DNA from: Herminiimonas sp.
Lineage (GTDB): Bacteria; Pseudomonadota; Gammaproteobacteria; Burkholderiales; Burkholderiaceae
Length of the DNA stretch: 6,448 bases
Assembly: GCA_014377155.1 (NCBI GenBank)
Contig: JACMQD010000453.1
Location: 1-6,448 of the forward strand
Direction: 5' to 3'
Positions 1 through 5,455 of this stretch are shown piece after piece. The notes under the pieces were generated by a model. That model ran no database searches and had not been told where the DNA came from. It saw nothing but the letters and a program-made list of their open reading frames with translations. Positions within the stretch are counted from its first letter, which is position 1, and the number at the start of each line of letters is the position of its first letter. Made by a program: the position numbers and the translations under genes.

Positions 1-426
1 ATGGCTATGCGCTTCTTCGAATTCAATGATCGGCGTATTGCCCACCTGATAGCGGGATGTGTGCAGGAACAGCGCGTGACAGCCAGGATTAGCGTCCAGC
101 CAGGCTTCGAACACGCCCTGCCCGAGACCGATCGCAGTTTCTGCCATCGCAATGAATATCACCGGACCGGGCAGATCGGCCGGCACTTGCGATGCCAGTT
201 CGACGTGAATGTCGCGCATTCGCTGCGGCGCAACCGGCCAGTGCTTGCCTAGCACCTTGCTAACGAACAGAAACCCGCGCCTGGCGTTGGCGCGCGCCGC
301 AAACCCGATCAGCGCGTCGAGGCTGAACGTGCCGGCATCGCTGCGGATTTCCATCACACCGGTCGGCAATGCGACTGTCCTGGATTCGCCGGGCGCCAAG
401 GGTGCGGATTGCAGCACCGCGTTCAT
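1..426 (-). CDS. Phosphoribosyltransferase-like protein of the ter biosynthetic module (partial, N-terminal 142 codons)
   Basis: The reading frame opens with ATG at 426-424 and stays open to base 1, so the C-terminal part lies outside the window. The start overlaps the stop of the ATP-grasp gene as ATGA, with a GGAG ribosome site at 432-435 five bases upstream. Visible motifs are FLFVSKVLGKHWPV (residues 52-65), IAMAETAIGLGQGVF (92-106), LHTSRY (121-126) and EFEEAHSH (135-142). I recognise these as the PRTase_2/TRSP type of phosphoribosyltransferase found in ter operons. The AMAETAIGLG segment sits where ordinary PRTases carry their acidic PRPP-binding loop. From the family, it would be a cytosolic enzyme acting with the ATP-grasp protein on a nucleoside-like product; its real substrate is unknown. 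No signal peptide or membrane segment is seen. Family assignment is fairly firm, the exact reaction is not. Confidence 0.85.
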   Translation of the reverse strand, partial: MNAVLQSAPLAPGESRTVALPTGVMEIRSDAGTFSLDALIGFAARANARRGFLFVSKVLGKHWPVAPQRMRDIHVELASQVPADLPGPVIFIAMAETAIGLGQGVFEAWLDANPGCHALFLHTSRYQVGNTPIIEFEEAHSH

Positions 427-1445
427 CGCATCTCCGTCGCGCGTGCCAGCTCGCCGACACGGATGCCGTCGCGGATCGGTGCAATCGTCAAGTCATCGAA
501 CCCGCGATCGAAACCGGTCAGCGCCAGATACGGCAGGTTCGGCCCGGCGATGCACGCCATGGCGATGCCGCCCGACATGCGCGGGTTGATTTCCAGCAGG
601 CCAAGGCCGTTACGACCTTCCCGGAACTGTATGTTGAACATGCCGTTCAAGCCATAGGTCGCGGCAAGCTGGCGCGTGCTCTCCAGGATATCGTCGCGCA
701 TGTCGATGGTCTGACCCTGTCCGACGACCATCGATTTCTTGCGCGGGATGGCGCAAATCAAGCGGCCATGGTCACCCACGCAATCGACGCTGTATTCATG
801 GCCATTCAGGAATTCCATGACCAGCATGGTCCGAAAGCTTTCCATCGCTGCGAAGCCGCGCCGCAGGTCGTCGGCACCGATATGATATTGCACCCCTTCC
901 AGCAGCAACTGCGCGCTGGAACGTTCTTCGTCGAGCACGCTGAAGCCGAGTCCGTACACCGACACCGAAGGCTTGACGCACAGCTGCGCATGGTCTTGCC
1001 TCAGTTCGCGTACCGCAGTATCGAACTGCTCGACGTTCTCGACCACGCGAAATGCTGCCGGTGGCGCCAGTTTGAGGTCCACGCTCTCGTAGAACCGTGC
1101 CTTGTCATGCAACAAATGCAGCACTTCTTGCGTGGCCACGGCGAGTACCCGGGTCCCTTGCGATTCGAACTGCGCGCGCGCACCACTGACGACACTGGCT
1201 TCCTTGCCCGGCACAAAAATACCGATCGCGTTTTCGCGGCAAAAATGCAGACACCAGTCGAGGTAGGCTTCGCCACGCAGGCCCTCCGGTTCCAACGCCG
1301 ATTCATGCGCCGCCAGAAAGGCCGGCGCGTGGGGATTGGTATTGCTACAGACGATGTGATAGTCGCCCGCACCGTCGGCCTCGCGAATCAGGCGAATCGC
1401 CGAGCCGACCGATGAAAATGTTTTGTTGAACCAGACGCGCTGCAT
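423..1445 (-). CDS. ATP-grasp domain protein of the ter biosynthetic module
   Basis: This 340-residue protein has the layout of an ATP-grasp enzyme. An N-terminal pre-ATP-grasp region (about 1-110) includes VPGKEA (78-83). It is followed by HDKARFY (113-119), an ATP-binding lysine in CVKPS (K158), EFLNGHEYSVDCV (211-223), NIQFR (271-275) and the Mg-ATP site LEINPRMSGG (284-293, E285 and N287). Such enzymes join a carboxylate to an amine or thiol through an acyl-phosphate made from ATP; the partners here are unknown. It is cytosolic, with no signal peptide. The start is ATG at 1445-1443, with AAGGA four bases upstream inside the junction with the terZ stop. Its own stop overlaps the start of the phosphoribosyltransferase gene. 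Both links suggest translational coupling, so it should be made in proportion to TerZ and the PRTase. It resembles carbamoyl-phosphate-synthase-like ATP-grasp proteins and is much shorter than carbamoyl-phosphate synthase itself. Confidence 0.9.
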   Translation of the reverse strand: MQRVWFNKTFSSVGSAIRLIREADGAGDYHIVCSNTNPHAPAFLAAHESALEPEGLRGEAYLDWCLHFCRENAIGIFVPGKEASVVSGARAQFESQGTRVLAVATQEVLHLLHDKARFYESVDLKLAPPAAFRVVENVEQFDTAVRELRQDHAQLCVKPSVSVYGLGFSVLDEERSSAQLLLEGVQYHIGADDLRRGFAAMESFRTMLVMEFLNGHEYSVDCVGDHGRLICAIPRKKSMVVGQGQTIDMRDDILESTRQLAATYGLNGMFNIQFREGRNGLGLLEINPRMSGGIAMACIAGPNLPYLALTGFDRGFDDLTIAPIRDGIRVGELARATEMR

Positions 1446-1455
1446 GGATTCCTTA
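1446..1455 (-). promoter_or_regulatory. Ribosome binding site of the ATP-grasp gene overlapping the terZ stop codon
   Basis: On the minus strand the junction reads TAAGGAATCC followed by ATG. The TAA stop of terZ supplies the first bases of the AAGGA Shine-Dalgarno sequence. The spacing to the ATG is only four bases, shorter than usual. A ribosome finishing terZ would cover this site, so reinitiation or coupling is likely. Confidence 0.7.
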
Positions 1456-2034
1456 TAGGTGTGGAGTAATTTGTGGCATCAGTTCGGCAAATGTGCGGCC
1501 GTTGCCGATTTCACCGATCGCATGCATTTTCCATTCGCCGCCATGGCGGTAGATTTTTGCCATGATCTGCGCATTATGCGAACCGAGCGCCGACAGGTTG
1601 AAGCGTGCGACTTCCTGGTTGTTGCTGGCATTGACGATGCGGCAGGTGGCATTTTCGATTTGCGAAAAATTCTGGCCGGTGAAGCTGTTGACGGTGAATA
1701 CCAGACTCTTGATACTGGCCGGCACGCGCGTCAGGTCGACCACGATCTGTTCGTCGTCCCCGTCACCGGCGCCGGTACGATTGTCGCCAGTGTGCACGAC
1801 CGAACCATCCTTCGACTGCAACTGGCGGAACCAGGCTGCATCGACCTGGTTGCCCTGCTCGTCGAACAGGATGCAGGACGCATCCAGATCGACGTCTTGC
1901 GACTTGCCACCGAAACCGAGAAAGCCTTTCGATTTCACGACATCCCAGCCCAAACCCATGATGATTTTGGTCAGCGTGGTACCGGCCTCTTTGTCGAGGG
2001 AAATTTTCTGGCCTTTTGCGAGATTGATCGCCAT
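1453..2034 (-). CDS. terZ: TerZ/TerX-type TerD-family Ca2+-binding stress protein
   Basis: This 193-residue protein matches the usual length of single-domain TerD-family proteins. It carries both acidic motifs: VDLDAS (48-53) and [13 protein letters not shown] (83-95), the latter being the strongest family signature. TerD-family proteins are known to bind Ca2+ in a beta-sandwich. It is placed nearer TerZ/TerX than TerD for three reasons: a KSKGFLGFGGKSQ insert (34-46) before the first motif, AAWFRQLQSKDGSVVHTG (66-83), and a NLSALGSHNAQIMAKIYR segment (146-163) in place of the [10 protein letters not shown] block of TerD. The C-terminus also carries GNGRTF (177-182) rather than VGQGFAGGL. No signal peptide is present, so it is probably cytosolic or peripheral to the membrane. 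ATG at 2034 is preceded by AAGGAG six bases away. The symbol is a best fit to the subfamily and could equally be terX. Confidence 0.92.
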   Translation of the reverse strand: MAINLAKGQKISLDKEAGTTLTKIIMGLGWDVVKSKGFLGFGGKSQDVDLDASCILFDEQGNQVDAAWFRQLQSKDGSVVHTGDNRTGAGDGDDEQIVVDLTRVPASIKSLVFTVNSFTGQNFSQIENATCRIVNASNNQEVARFNLSALGSHNAQIMAKIYRHGGEWKMHAIGEIGNGRTFAELMPQITPHL

Positions 2035-2040
2035 GCTGTT

Positions 2041-2046
2041 CTCCTT
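2041..2046 (-). promoter_or_regulatory. Shine-Dalgarno site of terZ
   Basis: AAGGAG on the minus strand lies six bases before the ATG at 2034, a near-ideal site. It sits in an AT-rich 45-nt gap that also holds GTTTTTAAAAAAC, a 6-bp inverted repeat around one base (2056-2068). That tract may keep the leader unstructured. I do not see a convincing promoter in it. Confidence 0.7.
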
Positions 2047-2079
2047 AAATTTTGCGTTTTTTAAAAACTTCGAGCCTGG

Positions 2080-2781
2080 TTATTTCTTGACCCAAGCGAG
2101 AAACGATTCGCGGTTGCGCGAGCAGACGTAGACTTTGCCGGTGCCAGAAAAGCGCAGCACGATGCCTTCGCCGCTAGTGGCGCTGTTGACGAGGTTGCCG
2201 AGCATGCCACCAAGACCACCGCCGCTGGCACTGCCGGTGGTGACCGAAATCTCGTAATGCAACGTATTGTCCCAGCACACCACGTGCGAATTGTCGATGA
2301 TCACGTCCTTGCCGGGGGCAACGTCGAGCTGGAACATCGAGCCGAAACCGGACACCACCACTTGCCCGACACCGGAGGTTTCCATCACAAAAAAACCACC
2401 CGACTGTGCGAACAGCGCATTGCCGATATTTTGCATCCGCACCTTCATCTCGGTGCCGGACGTCGCGGCCACGAAAGCACCGTCACTGAGAAGATATTGG
2501 CGCTTACCGACGTCGACGATTTCCAGCGCGCCGGGCAGGACTGGCGACAACAGGCAGTCACCGTCTCCGCGCGTGGCTTCGATATGCTGCTGAAAGAACG
2601 ATTCGCCATTGGCAAAACGGCGCATGATGGCGCTGCCGATGCCGCCATTCATGCGGCCCTTGAGGTCCAGCGTAGCTTCCATCATCACCATTGCATCGGA
2701 CTCGCAATAGATCTTGTCGCCTTGCTTGAGGGCGACGTGAAGAAATGGATCAACGTCACCGGTTGAAGTAAAAGTTGTCAT
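2080..2781 (-). CDS. AIM24 / TIGR00266 family protein
   Basis: This 233-residue protein has the pattern of the AIM24 (formerly DUF124) family: repeated short beta strands separated by glycine turns. Recognisable stretches are YCESDAMVMME (25-35), a glycine and basic patch NGGIGSAIMRRF (45-56), LPGALEIVDV (82-91), GGFFVMETSGVGQVVVSGFG (128-147) and an aspartate-rich strand at 153-164. A glycine-rich loop GSASGGGLGGMLGN (183-196) precedes the last strands, which end in YVCSRNRESFLAWVKK. Members adopt a trimeric beta-prism-like fold. The bacterial role is unsettled; the yeast namesake is a mitochondrial inner-membrane organiser. No signal peptide or transmembrane helix is visible. The ATG at 2781 has AGGGA seven bases upstream (2789-2793). 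Its place between terF and terZ suggests a part in the membrane-associated ter complex, which is inference. Confidence 0.9.
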   Translation of the reverse strand: MTTFTSTGDVDPFLHVALKQGDKIYCESDAMVMMEATLDLKGRMNGGIGSAIMRRFANGESFFQQHIEATRGDGDCLLSPVLPGALEIVDVGKRQYLLSDGAFVAATSGTEMKVRMQNIGNALFAQSGGFFVMETSGVGQVVVSGFGSMFQLDVAPGKDVIIDNSHVVCWDNTLHYEISVTTGSASGGGLGGMLGNLVNSATSGEGIVLRFSGTGKVYVCSRNRESFLAWVKK

Positions 2782-2808
2782 GTCGAATTCCCTGCGGTGG
2801 AAAAAGTG

Positions 2809-2818
2809 TAAGCGCTTA
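2809..2818. repeat. Perfect 10-bp palindrome in the terF / AIM24 gap
   Basis: TAAGCGCTTA is its own reverse complement and lies in the 53-nt gap between terF and the AIM24 gene. It lacks a loop and a T tract, so it is not a terminator. It could be a protein-binding half-site or chance. Confidence 0.4.
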
Positions 2819-2834
2819 GGTCACGTCCAGGCGG

Positions 2835-4154
2835 TCAGCCCAGCATGCCCTCCCGGGCTGCCAGCTTCAACCAGCCCGGATATTCCATCATCAACAAATC
2901 GTACAGTGCTGCATCGGAGTGCTCGTCCGGCGAACTGACCGAAAAATAATTCGCATTGTCGATCAGGCGGCCTGGCAGATCATCCAGACTTTCCAGGAAG
3001 GGAAAGTCGGAATCAGAAAACGACATCAGGCGTTTGCTTTTCGATTTTCTGCCCTTGCCGATTCCCATGAACTGCCAAAAAATCGGTTCCCTGCTGGACC
3101 AGCGCAACTGTTTCTCGGTAATGCTCTTGTCGGTGGTCGAGCCGTCGGTGACAAACATCACATAGATCGGCAATGCCGCATGGACCGGGACGTTGCGCTC
3201 GCCGCCTCGTGCATCCGGAAAATAAAACGCGCGAATCGCTTCCATGGCCCGACCGTAGCGCGTGTCGCTTTCGAGCGGATGATGGATGATGGCTTGCTTG
3301 ACATAGTCCGTGCAATTGGCTAGCCCCATCGCCGCCGGCTGATGGACCCGCTCGCCAAACAGGAACACGTCGATTTCGCCGTCGTCGTCGAAACGGCAGC
3401 CCAGCGCCAGCACCCGTTCGGCAAATGCCTGTACCAGTCCCTGCCGGTACAAGCCGCTCATGGAACCGGAAATATCGAGGCACAGGCACACCTTTGCCCG
3501 ATGATCGCCCAACCCGGCCTTTTGCAGCGAGACGCCCGCCTGCTTGACGAGGCTCACCAGCTGGGGCGCCTCCCGTTCCACACGTTTATCGAGCGATACC
3601 CTCGGCAAAGTCTGAGCCGACGTCATGGCAGGTGAATCACCTACCACGCCACCAAAATGGCGCACCAGAGCGTCGAGCCCACCATCGAATCCCTGGCCTA
3701 CCGCCATGAATCGCCAATCACCATCCTTACGATAAAACTCACCGAGCATCAAAGCCTGCTCGGCTGAAAAATCGGACCCTGAAAAAGAAAACCGGGCGAT
3801 TTCGCGCCCGCTTTCTACAATGCGCAAATAGCCATCGGTGACGGCAGACATGGTGCCGCCGTCGCTAGCGCTGACCGACACCGCCAGACGCTCGATGGTA
3901 GCGGGCAGCGCAGCGAGTCGCACGGCAAAACCATTCGCCCCCCCCACCACCGGCGCAACTTCCACCGCGCCGCACGGTGTGCGCGGCTGGTTGAAAAATG
4001 TCAGGTAACGTTCATCCGACAGTTTGCCAGCCGAATCCAGCCCGAAACAGGCGAAATCGACCGGCAATCCGTGCACCGCAAGACCGACCTGAAACGCATC
4101 CGCCGAGAGCACGTCCCGAAGTTTCAGACGCTGGCCCTTCGCAAGTGCGGTCAC
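2835..4154 (-). CDS. terF: TerF-like protein: TerD-like domain fused to a vWA domain
   Basis: The 439-residue protein has two parts. Residues 1-170 resemble a TerD domain: it opens ALAKGQRLKL, keeps an ALMLGEFYRKDGDWRFMAVG block (134-153) and GFDGGLDALVRHFG (155-168), but lacks the GDN/GDGDDE calcium motif. After a linker (about 171-215) comes a TerF-type von Willebrand A domain (about 220-430). Its metal-site (MIDAS) pattern is DISGSMSG (227-234), a likely Thr in SDTRYGRAM (T298) and FVTDGSTTD (334-342, D337). Such vWA domains bind a divalent cation and mediate protein contacts; here it may assemble the ter complex under the membrane. The start is GTG at 4154-4152. An in-frame TAG lies 15 bases further upstream, and the next in-frame Met is near residue 102, inside the TerD-like domain, so GTG is the only sensible start. 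The ribosome site is weak (AGGCGAG), which may lower its expression against the TerD proteins. Confidence 0.93.
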   Translation of the reverse strand: MTALAKGQRLKLRDVLSADAFQVGLAVHGLPVDFACFGLDSAGKLSDERYLTFFNQPRTPCGAVEVAPVVGGANGFAVRLAALPATIERLAVSVSASDGGTMSAVTDGYLRIVESGREIARFSFSGSDFSAEQALMLGEFYRKDGDWRFMAVGQGFDGGLDALVRHFGGVVGDSPAMTSAQTLPRVSLDKRVEREAPQLVSLVKQAGVSLQKAGLGDHRAKVCLCLDISGSMSGLYRQGLVQAFAERVLALGCRFDDDGEIDVFLFGERVHQPAAMGLANCTDYVKQAIIHHPLESDTRYGRAMEAIRAFYFPDARGGERNVPVHAALPIYVMFVTDGSTTDKSITEKQLRWSSREPIFWQFMGIGKGRKSKSKRLMSFSDSDFPFLESLDDLPGRLIDNANYFSVSSPDEHSDAALYDLLMMEYPGWLKLAAREGMLG

Positions 4155-4184
4155 TGCGCTCGCCTGCCGCTAGGGTAAGGCGGA

Positions 4185-4760
4185 CTAAGCGCTGATGCCG
4201 AACGAGCGGGCCAGAGGACCCAGGCCACCGGCGAAGCCTTGACCGACTGCCTTGAATTTCCATTCGGCCCCGGCACGGTAAATTTCGCCGAAGATCATCG
4301 CTGTCTCGGTCGAACCGTCTTCCGACAGGTCATAGCGTGCGATTTCTTTTTCGCCATTGGCGTCCAGACAGCGGATGTAGGCTTTGCCGACCATGCCGAA
4401 GTTTTGCTTGCGTGCCTCAGCTTCATGGATCGTGACGCCGATGGTGATCTTGTCGACTTCAGGCGGCACTTTGGTCAGGTCGACCATGATTTTTTCATCG
4501 TCGCCTTCGCCGGCGCCGCTGGTATTGTCTCCAGCATGGGTAACGGAACCGTCAGTCGATTTCAGATTATTGTAAAAAATAAAGTCAGCGTCACCGCGCA
4601 CTTTGCCGTCCGCTTTCAACATGAAAGCACTGCCGTCGAGATCGAATGCAGAGCCGTCTGTTGCACGGGGATCCCAACCGAGGCCGATCACCATTTTCGT
4701 GAGGGAAGGCGCTTCTTTACTCAGATTGACGTTGCCGCCTTTTTGCAGACTAATTGCCAT
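4185..4760 (-). CDS. terD: TerD-family Ca2+-binding stress protein, second tandem copy
   Basis: A full-length 191-residue TerD-family protein. It begins [15 protein letters not shown], the same fifteen residues as its upstream neighbour. The acidic motifs are FDLDGS (39-44) and [13 protein letters not shown] (77-89); the second departs from the usual GDNRTG and GDGDDE forms. [16 protein letters not shown] (144-159) and [14 protein letters not shown] (167-180) are the typical TerD/TerE C-terminal blocks. The known family role is Ca2+ binding in stress and tellurite response; the protein is soluble and probably peripheral to the membrane. A strong AAGGAG site (4769-4774) lies eight bases before the ATG. 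It could be called TerD or TerE: the [12 protein letters not shown] stretch (57-68) leans to TerD, and VDLTKV (93-98) to TerE. It lies 59 nt after the first copy and 30 nt before terF. Confidence 0.93.
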   Translation of the reverse strand: MAISLQKGGNVNLSKEAPSLTKMVIGLGWDPRATDGSAFDLDGSAFMLKADGKVRGDADFIFYNNLKSTDGSVTHAGDNTSGAGEGDDEKIMVDLTKVPPEVDKITIGVTIHEAEARKQNFGMVGKAYIRCLDANGEKEIARYDLSEDGSTETAMIFGEIYRAGAEWKFKAVGQGFAGGLGPLARSFGISA

Positions 4761-4819
4761 GAACGATGCTCCTTGAGAAATGTGAAAGAAAAACCCCTGC
4801 TACCGCCGTGGCGTCGTTG

Positions 4820-5398
4820 TTATTGCACGTCCACGCCGTGTTGAATGGCCAGCGCGCGCAATCCGCCCGCGTAGCCCTGCCCTACTGCTTTGAATTTCCA
4901 GTCTTGTCCATGCCGGTAGACTTCACCGAAAATCATTGCCGTTTCGGTCGAATAATCTTCCGAGAGATCGAACCGGGTGATTTCGACATTCGTCTCTAGA
5001 TTGACCAGACGAATGAACGCATCGTGGACCATCCCGAAATTCTGCTTACGCTCCTGCGCCTCATGGATCGTGACGGCTACCACCAATCGTGTGATGGCTG
5101 CCGGAACCTGTTCAAGCTTGATTTTCAGGATCTCGTCGTCGCCGTCGCCGGCACCTGTGCGGTTGTCGCCCGTGTGCTCGATCGAACCGCAAGTAGAGCG
5201 TAGTTGTCCGTAAAAAATGAAATCACTGTCCGACCGCACGCGACCGCTGTCGGTGACCAGAAACACGCTTGCGTCCAGATCGAAGTCCAGACCCTGCGTC
5301 GAGCGCGCCTCCCATCCCAGACCCAGCAAAATCTGTTTCAGATTCGGGTCGGTCTTGGAAAGATTGACGTTGCCACCTTTTTGCAAGCTGATTGCCAT
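4820..5398 (-). CDS. terD: TerD-family Ca2+-binding stress protein, first tandem copy
   Basis: A full-length 192-residue TerD-family protein with both calcium motifs in canonical form: FDLDAS (39-44) and [13 protein letters not shown] (77-89). It also has [15 protein letters not shown] (110-124), [16 protein letters not shown] (144-159) and [14 protein letters not shown] (167-180). The family is Ca2+-binding and linked to resistance to tellurite, phage and other stresses. It has no signal peptide. The ATG at 5398 has AGGTGA (5405-5410) six bases upstream. A cysteine in STCGS (C70) replaces the aspartate of the second copy. It resembles both TerD (LKIKLEQVP) and TerE (C-terminal QHGVDVQ), so the paralogue name is uncertain. 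A possible internal promoter lies just upstream, which would make this the first gene of a shorter transcript without the membrane protein. Confidence 0.94.
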   Translation of the reverse strand: MAISLQKGGNVNLSKTDPNLKQILLGLGWEARSTQGLDFDLDASVFLVTDSGRVRSDSDFIFYGQLRSTCGSIEHTGDNRTGAGDGDDEILKIKLEQVPAAITRLVVAVTIHEAQERKQNFGMVHDAFIRLVNLETNVEITRFDLSEDYSTETAMIFGEVYRHGQDWKFKAVGQGYAGGLRALAIQHGVDVQ

Positions 5399-5424
5399 GT
5401 CTTATCACCTGTCCAAGATTACGC

Positions 5425-5454
5425 ATTACCGGTCATATGAAGATGACATGGCAA
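5425..5454 (-). promoter_or_regulatory. Possible internal sigma70-like promoter before the first terD
   Basis: On the minus strand TTGCCA (5454-5449, five of six matches to TTGACA) is followed after 18 bases by GGTAAT (5430-5425, four of six matches to TATAAT). A transcript would begin near 5418, giving a leader of about 20 bases with the AGGTGA site. It lies entirely between the DUF475 stop and the terD start. The -10 is weak, so this is only a candidate. Confidence 0.3.
5432..5447. repeat. Short dyad GTCAT-N6-ATGAC in the promoter spacer
   Basis: Two 5-bp inverted arms separated by six bases lie exactly between the candidate -35 and -10 boxes. A MerR- or repressor-type protein could bind such a site, but the arms are short and may be chance. 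Confidence 0.25.
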
Positions 5455-5455
5455 A

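Noticed and set aside
369..1415. Plus-strand open frame of 348 codons opposite the ATP-grasp gene
   Set aside because: It lies antisense to a gene with clear ATP-grasp motifs. Its product is rich in Arg, His and Gln with no recognisable domain, as expected for the opposite strand of GC-rich coding DNA.
1459..2064. Plus-strand open frame of 201 codons opposite terZ
   Set aside because: It is the mirror of a strongly conserved TerD-family gene, and its translation shows no family motif.
2035..2079. AT-rich gap before terZ as an internal promoter
   Set aside because: It contains A/T runs but no pair of -35 and -10 boxes with suitable spacing that I could defend.
2257..2766. Plus-strand open frame of 169 codons opposite the AIM24 gene
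   Set aside because: It is His-rich with no domain, fully overlaps a recognised gene and has no supporting context.
4761..4819. Possible terminator between the two terD copies: CGCC-AC-GGCG followed by a T run on the minus strand
   Set aside because: The loop is only two bases, the stem four base pairs, and the T run begins several bases away, so it would not form a stable intrinsic terminator.
4239..4844. Plus-strand open frame of 201 codons opposite the second terD copy
   Set aside because: It is antisense to a well-supported gene. Its resemblance to the plus-strand frame opposite terZ only reflects that TerD paralogues lie on the other strand.
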